A stretch of DNA of 64,000 nucleotides from Maylandia zebra (Eukaryota > Chordata > Actinopteri > Cichliformes > Cichlidae): NCBI RefSeq assembly GCF_041146795.1, contig NC_135172.1, positions 14,064,137-14,128,136 of the forward strand, in the 5' to 3' direction. The position numbers were made by a program, and so were the translations under genes. The notes below the pieces were generated by a model. That model was given only the letters and a program-made list of their open reading frames with translations. It searched no databases and was not told where the DNA came from. This document shows, piece by piece, positions 51,801 to 64,000 of the stretch. Numbering within the stretch: position 1 is the stretch's first letter; each line of letters begins with the position of its first letter.

Positions 51801-54800
51801 GTATCGACAAGCATCAAAGAACCTCTGGGCAGGACGGGGTGTAAATATGGAGCATAAAGAGTGCTGTAACCCCCCCTGCTCCTAGCATCCACTCCTCTTC
51901 TCTCACTGCAGATGGGTGGTTTATTAGGCCGATACAAAACTATAAGCACACACCCACACCACCCATTTCTCAGACGGGTGTATCCCAAGGCCCCCTGCTG
52001 TGCTTGCAGCGTTTGATGATGCGTCTAGCTTAATTCGATCCCAAAGCTCGCTCCTTTTCTAAGACGTTCATTTCACCCTTCTTATATGTTTTTGCAAGCT
52101 GCTGCAACAAAACACAAATGTGTTCTTGGTCAACTTTGTGACTAAATGACAACACTACTCTTCGCGTAGCCACCCCTCCTTCTTCACACTTTGACTCTCA
52201 TCCCCTGCTCTTTCTCTCTTACCTCTTACAGCTGGTCGGTACCATTTCCAATCCTGTTAAAGTTCTATGTCCTCTCAAGGAGACCTTCTGTCTGTCTGTC
52301 ATCGGCCCCAAAATCACATATACATGTTTCACTGTCACACTCTCAATCCTCTGTGGCAGCTGGTATCAAACCCAATAAGATCATCCCTTAAAAAAACACA
52401 CAGAATTAGCAACTGAATGGATTAGATTTGTCCAACATCAATGTACCTGCAAAGAGAATGAAGCAAACCAACGTTTTACTACATATATTTAAAATACACT
52501 GTAATGGATTTACAATTAAACTGCTCTGCAAAGGCCGGCAGTAGTAATGTAATTATAAAGATAATAAAGTCAAGAAGAAACAATTAATAGTTTAAAGTTT
52601 TCAAAGTGGAAAAGACAGAAAGGCTGCAGTACAATTACTTTATGCGTTCTTAAAAGCTGATTATTTTACCCTAATTTAACCAAACTGAATCACATAAACT
52701 ACTCTAGTTACTGCTAAAATGGCTTAGCTAGCTTTTAGCCAAGCTAGTTATACAGTTTTTCTACATCAAGACTAAAAATTAATGTTTTGCACTTTTTTCA
52801 GTCATAAAGTCAACACTTCAGCAGAATAGCATTTTTTAACTGTTGAATCTTGTGTCAAAAAGTCCTGTCCAAGCAAAGTTTTAAGCGAATACAGTAAAGC
52901 TATGTAGCAAGACAGTTTTAGCTTAATACTAACATTTTTGTCAATCCAAATAATTTCATAATAAAAGCTTTTCAGTAAAATAAATGTGTCCCCCTATCAA
53001 AAATGTTATTAACAGTCTATCTTTGACTGAACTGCTGTATTATTATACCTAATAATTTATATTGGCTGCTGTCTCTGCTGTTCACTAGCTAAACGGGCCT
53101 ACTTCAGGCCAATGCAGTTGAAGTAACCTGGGCTCACGCTGTATAATATCACTGAAACAACATGCTGTATCACTGCGGTCTTTCTGATGCAGTTTTTCTG
53201 ATGGAAAAACGAAAACTGACCATCAAAGCAATGAACAGTCCCACAGTCCCATTCAGTTACCGAGGTATTTTCTGTAATAGACAAAGAGCCGAATCAAACA
53301 TGACTCATCAGTGTAACAGAACCTGGATCAGCTTTCTCTCAAGCACTGATCATTGAGTGGAAAAAAGAATGAAAAGTAATTGGAGCTCTTTAGAGTCACA
53401 CAGCTACCGCCTCCTCGCCTGTCTGCTGTTCTTCTACTTTCCCCCAGTTTCCATTCACATCTTTACTCTGCCCTGCCGCCTCTCTGCCCCCACTCTCTAC
53501 ACCCCCCCCCCCCCCCCCCCCCCCCCCCAACTAATTGTCAAGGTTCTTGTTAGCGTTATGCTTAAATGCACCTCTCTGCAGCGAAAGCCACCCAGTGATA
53601 TGGAAAGTATCCTTAGCAAAGGATTATACACCACTGATTGGAAGTACCAAACAAACGTGAGTGTTTGGAGAGGAATAACTGCTACGAAATCTGTTGTTCA
53701 CTCAGGCTTTCACCTTTTTCCATCCTGTACTTCCCTCTATTCAACTCAACAAACTGTTTCTCAGCTTTCCAACTCTAAGACCAGGCATTCTCTTTCTCCT
53801 TCCCAAACCAATCGCATAAACAGCCATTTCCATTCAAACAGCAACTTCATTCCAGGTATTAGGAGAACTAATTCCACCACATTATTAGACTCCTTAAAAA
53901 TGCCCACTTATTTCCTCCACAAATTACTTCCCGTAATCCCAATCAACTAAATCCATTTGCTGATTGCTGCCCTTCTGCAGGGGACAAACAGCAATGTCTG
54001 GAATCAATATGAGGACTCTTAGCCTACCTGTAAGATTGTTGGGGTAACAGCTAATGGCAGCAAGCTGATGGGCTGTAGAGGGTTGATAAGCATTTCTCAT
54101 TACTGAACCCCCATTCACATAAGCGCCTGCCACACTTGTATAATACACATTCACACACACACAATCTGTGGGAGAAATACATGTCCTCCAAAACATATTG
54201 CCATTGTTGTAACAATAGATATAAATAAATAAATAAATCATCGGTGTGTGCATCTATTAACTATGTGTGACAAAAGAGAAGGCATCTGGAAATGCTATAA
54301 ACTGGCACATAGCTAGAGGGTATGGATAAAATAGCAGAAAAGCTTCAACTATACAAAAACATACCAGCTTGGCGAGGCTTGTAATTGCTTATTGTCACCA
54401 TCGCACAAGTGCGTCCAACTCTGTGGTCATTTCTGATTTCATTTTTTTGGCTCTAATTTGTTATGAAGTAAATACCACACTCAGCGTCTTTCAGTCAGTT
54501 TTAGTCAGCTCAGTGCATTCCCCTCCACTTTTAATAGATGTGCTTGAAAATTATGCAAAGAACAACAAAAAACAACAAGATAAATATTCAGTATGTATTT
54601 TATGTAATGCTAGCAGAATACCCGGATTTTATTCTTACTTTGGGGTTACTTCACAGCAGAATATTTGACTTGTCACAGTAAAGCACTGACATTTTCATTA
54701 ATGTGACATAGCACAAGTCAAATGTGTTTATACAGGGGTTATTAGTTTAACTGGAATTAAACAGTTCGAGTAGTGGTTTCCATCACAGAAGATGAGACCA

Positions 54801-55230
54801 CGCGAGGTAACTCTGTAGGACGGAAAAATGATTAACGGGACAAATATAGCTTTTCTTTAGGTTGCCTTACTTGTTGTGTGATGCTGGATTGTTTCACCTT
54901 GAATTTCTGATCTAGTTCTTTTTGAGGAGAAAATCTTTGGTCAGCATCCACAATGATTGTTCAAAATATCTTTTGGTTAAATAGTGTCTTTTTTGCGGAC
55001 TCAGTCGAATTTAATGCTTTTTGTACTTTTTTTGTACTTGGACATTTTATGTGTGGTTAATGGAAAGTGAATGAGAGTGCCCTTGTTCATTGCAGTTAGC
55101 AAACTTACCATATTAAGGCTTTGCCATACATAGAATACATGTCGGTCCAATGTATTTGTTGCTGTTCACCCAGTTTTAATGAATCAATCTCATGGAATCA
55201 GGGTTAACTCTGTTAACTATTTCAAACTGT
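48870..55230. other. Gene-free interval, largely non-repetitive
   Basis: Many short open frames but none with family similarity, composition or splice signals of a gene. A 27-bp poly-C tract lies near 53503-53529. Stretches at about 50.1-50.35 and 50.75-51.7 kb are less AT-rich and free of recognised repeats, so non-coding regulatory sequence is possible. Confidence 0.3.
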
Positions 55231-55235
55231 TAACA

Positions 55236-55547
55236 TTAACCCTATAATGCCCATTGTATCATTTTTGATACATGAGTTTCTGAGACCTCTATATCATCAA
55301 CATGATCAATACTTGGCATAATTTCAAAATGTTATGAACAAAACTCTTTTTTTTGTCTAAAATTAACATTGTTGTTAACAAAAAGTTGCCAAAAATGCCT
55401 AATGTATCAAATGTGATACAAAAAATATATAATAAATATGTAATAAAAATATATCATACACCACATGATACAGCAAAAAAAGTGGATTTTGTTATAAGGG
55501 TTAATAAACATCTCAGTTTTTTGATTGCTTGGGTCTTACAGGGTTAA
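55236..55547. mobile_element. TTAA-flanked MITE of a second piggyBac-type family
   Basis: 312 bp bounded by TTAA, with inverted termini CCCTATAATGCCC and CCCTGTAAGACCC. Inside are two mini-hairpins built from TGTATCA/TGATACA. No transposase. The TTAACCC boundary is typical of piggyBac-type elements. Distinct from the family at 9648 and 27382. Confidence 0.75.
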
Positions 55548-55989
55548 CACTGAAGACAATCTTCAGGGCTCTAAATGCTTATTAGTGCAATTGATGCGCA
55601 TTACGACCATAAAGCCAAGGATGATAATGTAGTCATGATGCCAGTTGATGAAGAACCTCATAATGCTGATGTCCATGTAGTACTGTATGCCCACTCACAC
55701 CCACACATGGACAAGCTAACCTTTTGTTTTCCACCGTGTCTTGTTCTAATAAAGCTTGTCATACTGTAATGATTGTACTCTTTCACTATTTAATGCTTTC
55801 ATCACATTATTACACCATGTGTATATTTTTAGGAGCGGCATTTTAAGGCACTAAAAGGTTTTTTCTTAGTCATTTTCTTGCATATTTTTTTTTTGTCTGA
55901 GCTCTACTCACTGGTTTGCTGCAAGAAGAGATGATACTATCTGTATTATATTATAAATTCCTTAATCCTTTTTTGTAAAATCCAGAATT

Positions 55990-56475
55990 GAGTCCATTTC
56001 CTAGATCATTTTACATAATTCTGATTGTATCTACAACTCAGTCTCAGTCAGTCATCTATATTATCAGTTCCCAGAGTCAGAACCAGACACGGAGAAGCTG
56101 CATTCAGCTTTTATGCTCCTTATATCTGGAACAAACTCCCAGAAAGCCTCAGATCAGCTGAAACACTCAGTTTATTTAAATCCAGGTTGAAGACTCACCT
56201 GTTCTCAGCTGCATTTGAATAAAGCACCAAATCCACACTTTAAGCTTAAATTTCAAAACTTACATTAACTACTGATTTTATCTACTGTTCTGATTTTATC
56301 TGTTTTGATTTTATATACTGTTTTGTTTGTTTGTTTGTTTGTTTGTTTGTTTGTTAATTAGTTAGTTTATTTGCTTGTTTTAATCAATTTTTGTTCTTGT
56401 TTCTAATGTCTCTGTAAAGCACTTTGAATCACCTTGTTGTTGAATTGTGCTATACAAATAAACTTGCCTTGCCTT
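55990..56475 (+). mobile_element. LINE 3' end with C-terminal ORF2 remnant
   Basis: An open stretch at 56025-56222 encodes AAFSFYAPYIWNKLPESLRS and FKSRLKTHLFSAAF, the typical C-terminal end of a teleost LINE ORF2. A 3' tail follows with AAAGCACTTTGAATCACC, TTGTGCTATACAAATAAA and (CTTGC)n. A (GTTT)n run lies at about 56323-56352. 5'-truncated. Confidence 0.8.
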
Positions 56476-56479
56476 GCCT

Positions 56480-58500
56480 ATATGTGCACTGGAGGCTTCA
56501 ACCTTTCATATTTTATTCAGCTTACATGTTAAAACCAGGTTACAGGTGAGCAGAAGTTATATTGAAAAACTATTTCCTGATGTAGCCATAAAGGGTCCTT
56601 AATAACCAGGAACTAAATGCTTTCTTACAAATTGTCACTTTCGACAGTGGTTTGCTTGCTTAATGTTACATTTTGGAACCAAATTTTCACACCTTTAATG
56701 GTTATTTCATCCACCTATAAGTGGACCTCGAGTCCTTGGTGTGCTCTTAAGCTCAACAATTTCAGGCTCTGAATGTTCATTCTGCAGAGAGAGAAAGCTG
56801 CAGTCGTGAGGGGATTGAGGCCATTGTTCAGTTAAAGTGAGACAAATGAGACCCCGGAGAGCACTACTTAGCCACTCATAAAGGTCAGATATGGAGCCAC
56901 ACCAATGGATGCTAATCCTGACCCTGGGGACTGTGTGCACATGCGCCTGTGGATGTAATTGTTTCACAGGCCTGTGACATTTAAACCTGAATGAGTGTAC
57001 AATCCTGGGTGGCTGAACAGTGTGTACGTGCTTGTAAGTCCTTTGGCTGGAAACCAATGGGCTGCAGTGCCCACAGAGGTTTAATTAGACATTGCCTTGG
57101 GGGCAATTAAAACATCAGAGGCTATGTTTTTATGTAGACAACACCATTTTATTACTGCTGTAAATATTCTCTTGATTTAGATGATGTTGTTTCTGGCTAA
57201 ACATTTAAAACTGTGAGCTCTGAAAGACAGATTTTCAAAACCTTCATATGCCATGAAGAATCATCTGGAAGTTACTAATATTAGAAAAAAAGAATCGATG
57301 GGAAATGATACATTTTCTATACCATACGAATTTCACCTGATGGTAGATATGTCATAATGAGGCATCACTGTATGTCTCTCATTAAAATGACTAGCTACAT
57401 AGTCTAATTGGTATTGCACTAATAACACACTATTGAGGCTGAAAACAGCCAATCCTTCCTTCCTGTATAAGCGCCACAAGCTTGTCAGTAGGTCTCACTG
57501 GCTGGGGCACCAGAGAGCTGGAGGTAATGCAATTTGTGAGTTTTAGCAGAATGTGGTGTAGATAACGACTGCCAGGGTCACAACAACAGTTCAGCACAAG
57601 TGTAATGAGCAGAAAAAGAAATGACAAATCAGTTAGAGCATGTGTGCGTATCTGAAAGAGACAGAAAACGTGAACTGGAGGTCCTTATTATGATTAATTA
57701 CCATCACTACACTGTATCCAACATCCTAGTTATACTGCACAATTTTTTTCAGAGACAATTCTTGCTATTTCTCTTAGATTTGACATGAAGTTTGATGTGT
57801 CTGCCCACAAATCTATATACAGTGCCTGGTTCTCCTGGTAATATCTTTAAAAGGCAAACTGCAAAACTGTTTATGACCTTTAGAGGAAGGCAGAGCAGAA
57901 ACAGAGAACATACCCAGGATAATTCTACAAAGATATGAACATGTACTCTGGCATGAACCTGTAAACTGAGGGAAGAGTCACAGATGCGAGACCTTTTGCA
58001 AACAATGGCAAAACAAACAATGCAAAAAGAGAAAGCGGCTCTTATTTTTTGTCATTGTTTGCAAGGCAAAGGTGCCAATGAGTGAAATCTGAGTTTTTAT
58101 TTTAAATCTATCATCATCAGCAAAATGAATTTCACTGGCAATTTCATGCCACAATATCTGCAAAACAAACAGCAGCAAACATTTCCATCAGCTGCTTTTG
58201 TCTTTGTGCTAATAAACAAACGTTAGCATGCTAACAAGCTAAACTGAGATGTACACATGAAACATTATATGTGTAAACAATTACTGTTAGGTTTGTCATT
58301 GTAATTCTATTAGCATGATTAGATCAAAAACGATGACTCACTTTATTGTGGCTCCCCTTGGAGACTTTTCAGCAACATGAGAGTGCACCAAATGATCTTT
58401 GTTTTTATTCTGCTCCCAGTTCCCACCTCTCCTCTGTTAGCTAGGTAGTTTTTGCTTAATCTTACAAAAAAGCAACAATGATCACTTCTGCTGCAGTGTT
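56480..58500. other. Gene-free spacer
   Basis: No gene, RNA or clear mobile element seen; short open frames only. Confidence 0.3.
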
Positions 58501-58514
58501 CCTCTTACCGGGGG

Positions 58515-58565
58515 AAATTTATAATAATAACAACAACAATAATAATAATAATAATAATAATATAG
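58515..58565 (+). repeat. (AAT)n microsatellite
   Basis: Imperfect AAT/AAC trinucleotide repeat. Confidence 0.9.
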
Positions 58566-58802
58566 CACCATATTATCAATCAAAAACACAGCTGGCTCTA
58601 GCCGTTTCAGTGCCCTGGGTGAGATAAGTACTGTTCTATCTACAAGTTTGTTCATCTGTCTGAGATGCACACTGATGTTTGGGGATGCTCATATGTATGA
58701 TACTGTAGGTTGGTATAATAAACTCAGGAGAAAGACACGAACAGATGTTTGATTCTTCTCTTTTTCATTCATTCTCTTTTAGATTTGCTGCTGTGCTTAA
58801 GA

Positions 58803-59242
58803 TTATCGTCCTGACAGATGATTTATTTTCAGCCAACCTTCAGCTGTCAGACAGATGCTCTCACATTTTTCAAAATTTTGGTATACAGCAGAGGTCATGG
58901 TCATCTCAGTGACTGCAAGGTGCCCAGGTCCTTTGGAACAAGTCCAAATTATCATCCTTCCATTTCCATGTCTAACAGGTGGCAGAGGTGCTGATAGGCT
59001 GTGTTTTCTTCTGGCCAAACATGATTTGCACTACAGCCAAATATCTTGCCTTTGGTATCTTCTGTGCAAAGAACATTGATCCAGAACTCTTGTGATTTGT
59101 TGTGATATAAGTTTGCAATCCTAAAATGTGCTGTCATGTTCATTTTAGAGAAAGGAGGCGTTTTCCTGGCAACCCATCCAAACAAGTCGTACCTGTTCCG
59201 CCATTCTCTGATTTCACTGTCAGAAACTTCAACATGTAACAT
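58803..59242 (-). pseudogene. Decayed Tc1-like transposase
   Basis: The minus-strand frame at 58952-59242 retains Tc1-type segments in order: an RKTPPFSKMNMTAHFRIANL piece, then SQEFWINVLCTEDTKGKIFG (a degraded form of the W.D/SDE motif) and a VWPEENTAYQH piece. It shifts frame further on. The first catalytic Asp region is damaged and the rest is missing. Not functional. Confidence 0.7.
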
Positions 59243-59278
59243 GCTACTTGAGGCCTACTTGAAGTAGTTTCTGAGATG

Positions 59279-59752
59279 TACAGTGCTAAACAATGTTAAT
59301 AGAAACCAGATATTTTGGAAATCTGTCAAAAACTTGTTTCAAACTAAACTTATTTATTAGGCAAATAACCAACAGGTTTCAAGTTTAGTTTAGCTTTGTT
59401 TTGTTTTTTTTTACCAAATTTGAGCTAGAAGTCAGCGATTAATCAAGCATAACATTCAACCGCAAAAACACATCTTTCTGTGCAGGAATACAAGTAAATA
59501 CCTCTATTTTGGCATCTTAATCAAAAAATAATATTGTGCTTTACTATGTTTCTTTCCATTTTTGTAAAGCAGTAAATCTGAAAATTAATTTTCAACAATA
59601 ATCATATTTTTTGCTTTAAAAACTTTGATTAAAGAGCTTGCACATACTGGTGGTTTAACCATTACAAAAACATAAAAATTATTTACCAATACTGTTAACT
59701 GTGGCATAAACCTTACATTGGTTGACGGCCTAATAAATTGCTAAGCACTGTA
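59279..59752. mobile_element. TA-bounded element with Tc1-type terminal inverted repeats
   Basis: Left end TACAGTGCTAAACAATG and right end, read inward, TACAGTGCTTAGCAATT form a 17-bp imperfect inverted repeat starting at TA. About 474 bp with no coding content. It may be a MITE, or the end part of the neighbouring Tc1 remnant. Confidence 0.55.
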
Positions 59753-60579
59753 GCTCTTGCTGCTTTTATTCCCTCTCTGAACATTGCACGCTCTTGGGCT
59801 GAATTTGAGTGTCGACTCCTGCAGGCTGTGGCTCTACGTCTCCTCCAGACCAGCAAACTGTTCACACATCTGCTTCTACAGAGGTGATCACACTCTGAAT
59901 TTCAGTTAATCAAGTACATTTAACTAACAGCACCTGGCTGCTATTACCCTCTTAATTCCTATGGAAGCAGTGAGGCTGTACTTAGTATTTCACAGGACTG
60001 CACTACAGACTTTTGCATTTATAGCTTACAGGTTATCAAAATGTCTGAATATGCTTCCTCGTGACATTGACTTAATTAGGATGTGGGTTGCTCCTAATTA
60101 CAGACTTTTTCTGTTTTTGTTAAACCTACTGACTCACAGACCTGCGTGAGCCACATTGAGAGCACACCTTCACTTAGACAATGCCATCTACACTGTATCT
60201 GGTTACAAAATGGATCATGTTATATTTGCATGACACATAAGTAACACGGGCTGTTTGACTTAGGTGTAGGAGCAATTACCTTTGGGACCTGATAATATAG
60301 AAATGAAAAACCCCCCCCCCCAAAAAAAACCAGCTTATGTGAGAGTCGGTGCCTCTCACAGCCCACCCGTACTTTCTTCCCAGTATCAGTTGTTTATTGC
60401 AGTGTTCTAAACAATGCACTTGACACACTGCACGGGAGTAGTCAGTATTCATTAGAAACTTAATGCATGAATAACAAGTACTCACAGGTAGGACCGCACC
60501 TTCAGACCAGAGATTAATTTGTTCTCAACTGCACGATATCAATCAAGCACTAGAATGGCTGAAATATTTCTTCCTCTGC

Positions 60580-60616
60580 TGGCGTCGCTCCAGCAGCAAC
60601 AGCTGGAGCGACGCCA
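60580..60616. repeat. Perfect GC-rich 15-bp-stem hairpin
   Basis: Arms TGGCGTCGCTCCAGC and GCTGGAGCGACGCCA with a 7-nt loop AGCAACA, downstream of thumpd1 and in an otherwise AT-rich area. No U-run follows directly on the plus strand, though an A-rich stretch follows. Confidence 0.85.
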
Positions 60617-61034
60617 AAAGAAAAAACTGCACTCATATAAAATTTGTCTGTGTAACAGGTTATACTCTTCATGTATTCTGTAATAAGATGTTACTCTCTT
60701 ATATGAAGTGTTTTATATTTTAAACGGTAGGTACAGCCTGGAGTATTCAAGTAGGATTATGTAGTATTCAAGACTAAAACAAACGCAAGTCTGTTTCTCC
60801 TAAAATAATTTTTAAAAGAAAACAACAGTACACAGTATAGCTACAAATATCCATTTAGAGGGTAGCACAATTATCACGTAACAGTCAGTACTCTGGAAAA
60901 TAATGTTTTATCTCCATCTTGTGGAGCACAAAAGAACTGCCAAAGAAGTATCTACACTTTCTAAGTGTAACACACCATACAGAGTTTATATGTATGCCAT
61001 TTCTAACCTGCTCACTCTCCTCCACTTCGTTCTG

Positions 61035-61538
61035 TTTATTGTCCCAATGAGCAGAACAGAGAGCACCACGAACCAAGTAAAGGATACGTGAGGAACCAGT
61101 TAAACACACGGGCAGCAGGGACGAATATAGGAAACAAGTTACACAACAGTAAAAGGTACTAGGAGTGATGCCTGTTAACTTGAAGAAAAGTCCATTTTTA
61201 AGCGAGTAATAAAAACACACTGAAATTAAAAGTCAAATTAACCATTTAAAAGAACAAACAAACAAAAAGACAAACCAAAAACTGTGAGCAGCTACAAATA
61301 GTTTGTAACATCAATTAAAAAATTCTCCCATTTGAAATGTACAACTCAATAAAGGTGATAATGGATGCCAGATATCCCCATGAATATTAAAAAACCCCAA
61401 ATATTAAATTATATTAGAATCGTTTGTGATGTTTACGGAGTTCATGATGTTGACAAATCAGTCCATTTAAAACAAAAGCACGGCACTACAAAGAAAATTA
61501 AACGGTATTTCCTCAACGATTTTCTTCAGTGTGAGCTT
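61035..61538 (-). other. thumpd1: Probable 3' UTR of thumpd1
   Basis: Runs from the stop codon to a minus-strand AATAAA at 61035-61040, about 500 nt. There are no coding features. The choice of signal is positional only. Confidence 0.4.
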
Positions 61539-63378
61539 TCACTCCCCCCCACCTTCACCCTCATCACCCTCCCCCTTCTCTGAAACACTCGTGCCCTTAT
61601 CTTCTTCGCCCTTCGTCTCTCTTCTGTCAGTCTCTCCCGCATCGGGTTTCTCCGTCTGATCGCTTGTGTCTGCGTCTGCTTTTGCTGTGGTCACGTCAGG
61701 CTTCAATATGTCGTCTTTCACCACTTCCTGAACGTTGTACTTTCTGTACAGCGTATAGTCTTTTACCACACTGAGGCAACACACTGTCTTGATGACCTCC
61801 ACAATGATTGTCAGTTCAGGGTTTGTCAAATCCACTTTGTTCTTAGGGTTCATCTTCCCCACAAGGCCTGTAAAACAGTCGGATTCGAAAGGAGTTAGTT
61901 TCCTTTAGCACGGGCACCGGCAGCCATGAAAAACATGGAAAATGAACGAGCCTACCTGCGATAGATTTGATGATTTCGTCTCGCTTGTTGTGGTTGCTGT
62001 TGCGAGCCTTGAACGCAATCTGGTAGGTAGCACAGCTTGGAGTTTTGAACCAAGGCTCCAGGAAAGTGGTCAGATATTTCACCATGTCTTCCTGAAAAGC
62101 TTTGCAGGTTCCAGTTACCTGAAAGAAGAAAGAAAAAAACCCCAAGGGTTTTACTGTTGTTGTCATAATGCATCAATATCAAATAATAGCTCATTTTAAA
62201 AGCACTATTTTAGAGCTTCAGTCATGTGAATGCTCAGATGATTCAACAACCCCTCGACTTACAGTACGGCGGCATCTCTCTATCCTGCATCAGTTCAAAC
62301 GCATATGCACATCGAGACTCGCAACTAAGCTACTTACTGGCAACATTCGAAGGATGACACGTGACTTTTTCTTCTTTGTAGTATGGAGATCTGACAGGAT
62401 ATGATGAACCAGTTTATCAGACTCTACAGAAAAACAAAATAAAACAAAAATCAGAAAAAAAAGCCCAAACAAAAACACTGAAAGACAGACTCGCATCAAC
62501 TACAAAAAGCTTTACCGATATTCTGAGTTCTGATGAAGATCACGTTGTTTGCTCCGCTGTCGAGTGCCTGGAAGCGCCTCTCCTGTTTAGTTTCTGATGC
62601 TCGCAGCTGGGCCACTTCTTTCTTCAGGGCAACATCAACATCTTCTTCTTCAGCCTCCTCTTCTTCACTGCTGCTCCCCGTATTTTCCTGAAGCTGTGAG
62701 CAAGAATCAAGTCAACTTTTTTGTCATATATGCACACTGCAAAACACAGAGGTTACGCTGGGCAATGCCATTCTTACTTTGTATGTTGCCTTGACACAAG
62801 TTAAATCAAAGAACTACACTAAGAGAATAATAAGCACAGAAAATTACTGAATGTAGAGCATTAAAAACACACAAAAAAGTACAAGTGATACGAAAAAGCA
62901 ACATGTGTGCTTCTCGTTTTACGCATGTGGAACACGAAAGCATTTCCAGTAACGTAAAACATGAGAAAAGAAGCAATCACACGTGGAAACACCGAAACCA
63001 GCCATTTGTTCTTCACATATTCATTATAGCTTGTATGAGATCGTTGCTTTTCCCTTACTCCATTAACAGAGCAAGCTAAATCCTAGTTTAACTCAAACCA
63101 TCCAGCATATTAGCCCCAAACACTGCTCGTCGGAGGCCTTTGATCCAATAATGTAAACAATGTAAACTTACCTGCTCGAGACCATAGAGCTTGTCTGCGT
63201 ATTCACCGAGCAGATTCAAGGCCTCCGCCGTGCACTTTCTCTCGTTCATGTTGCATGTGATGAGGATCCCCTGCATGCCCACCTCCAGCTCCCGGGAGCC
63301 CTTCCACCGCTTGCTGTGGTGGCCGGCCATAAAGCGCTTCTTGCTCCGTTTCCTGGATTCGTTTTGCACGGCTGACAT
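61539..63378 (-). CDS. thumpd1: THUMP domain-containing protein 1, 5 exons
   Basis: THUMPD1 is the RNA-binding adaptor that positions NAT10 for N4-acetylcytidine formation in tRNA-Ser and tRNA-Leu (yeast homologue Tan1). Exons: 63172-63378, 62516-62693, 62338-62423, 61956-62118, 61539-61867; total 963 nt, 320 aa, all GT-AG and in phase. Family signatures: MQGILITCNMNERKCTAEAL near residue 35, SGANNVIFIRTQNI near 115-128, the basic TTKKKKSRVILRMLP near 145-157, and the THUMP core through exons 4 and 5 (TCKAFQEDMVKYL, FKTPSCATYQIAFKARNSN, NKVDLTNPELTIIVEVIKTV, CCLSVVKDYTLYRKYN). The C-terminal tail after VQEVVKDD is acidic and Gly-rich, unlike and shorter than the mammalian tail. The start has A at -3. 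Confidence 0.96.
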
Positions 63379-64000
63379 GTTTCCAGAGCGCTTTCAGATA
63401 CAGAACTAAAACCGGGAGTTTGGAGGCTCACTAGCTTATCGGCTACCTGTTTTGTGTTTGTTTTGATTGTACCTCCTCGCCTGTATTAGCCGTAAGCTCA
63501 ACACGAACTGTCGGAGATTTTAAACCTGCAGCAACAATATAAAAACCGAGTGAAGTTGACGGACTGGTGCAGCCTTTTCCCCCCTCACGTGCGTTCAAAC
63601 CATAGCCGTTCCAAGAAAGGAGGTCTCCGTGCACGTTTGTTGGTCATCCTGTACGGCGTGTTAGGAGGGACAAAAGTCTCTGGCCGCGTGTTAAACTACG
63701 CTACTCTAGGACACCGTATCAGATTTCCAAATAAATGACCACATTCTTAAAATAATACAAAATAACTAAAAAAAACAACAACTTTATTTACAATGTTGTC
63801 ACAGTAAACATTTGTTCTTGTTCACAATCTTTTTTCTGTTAAAATTGCTATTGTACATTATATTGTTTGACAAGAAAAAAACCCATATATTTAAAAATGT
63901 ATTTGGTAAATAATAATAATCATTATAAGGTTGATATATATTTGGGGGAGGGGGGTCAAACTCGAAATCATTCCAAAACAATGCTAAAGTACATCCTGAA
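63379..64000. promoter_or_regulatory. thumpd1 upstream flank and promoter region
   Basis: Upstream of the thumpd1 start, with moderate CpG content up to about 63700, then AT-rich sequence to the window end. No neighbouring gene is recognisable; the short open frames here resemble nothing. Confidence 0.35.

Noticed and set aside
53357-53950. 197-codon plus-strand open frame
   Set aside because: Runs through a poly-C tract (a proline run) with no domain, family similarity or splice context; likely chance.

Overview
This is vertebrate nuclear DNA, almost certainly from a teleost. The genes are intron-rich with GT-AG junctions, proteins are closest to vertebrate families, and the introns carry typical fish repeats: Tc1-like, hAT and piggyBac-type elements, LINE tails and long microsatellites. 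The repeats suggest a percomorph, perhaps a cichlid, but the species cannot be fixed from sequence alone. There are no bacterial features, operons, CRISPR arrays or viral genomes.

Three protein-coding genes are visible, all on the minus strand. From right to left in the direction of transcription they are thumpd1 (coding 63378 to 61539, 5 exons), axin1 (coding 43989 to 32093, 12 coding exons plus a likely non-coding first exon near 45 kb) and gtf3c1 (coding 25461 to 2817, 39 exons). I rebuilt all three exon by exon. Every junction used is GT-AG, the codon phases agree across every intron, and the joined frames are open at 320, 883 and 2219 codons plus stop. All three therefore look intact.

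Layout: 1-2.6 kb, no recognisable gene, LINE tail and Tc1 debris; 2.6-25.5 kb, gtf3c1 (largest subunit of TFIIIC, RNA polymerase III), its introns holding several Tc1 remnants, LINE fragments and a TTAA-flanked MITE; 25.5-28.9 kb, gene-free spacer with a high-copy repeat, a second copy of the same MITE and a decayed Tc1 transposase; 28.9-32.1 kb, inferred long 3' UTR of axin1; 32.1-45.2 kb, axin1 (Wnt pathway scaffold), with a hAT element carrying target-site duplications, a decayed LINE and several perfect hairpins in its introns; 45.2-61.0 kb, about 16 kb without a gene; 61.0-63.4 kb, thumpd1 (tRNA acetylation adaptor); 63.4-64.0 kb, its upstream flank.

The three genes are not an operon and do not share a pathway, although gtf3c1 and thumpd1 both bear on tRNA (transcription and modification). 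I found no convincing undescribed system. The most interesting signals are two TTAA-bounded MITE families, the paired hairpins just upstream of an axin1 acceptor site, and a low-complexity expansion in one gtf3c1 exon.
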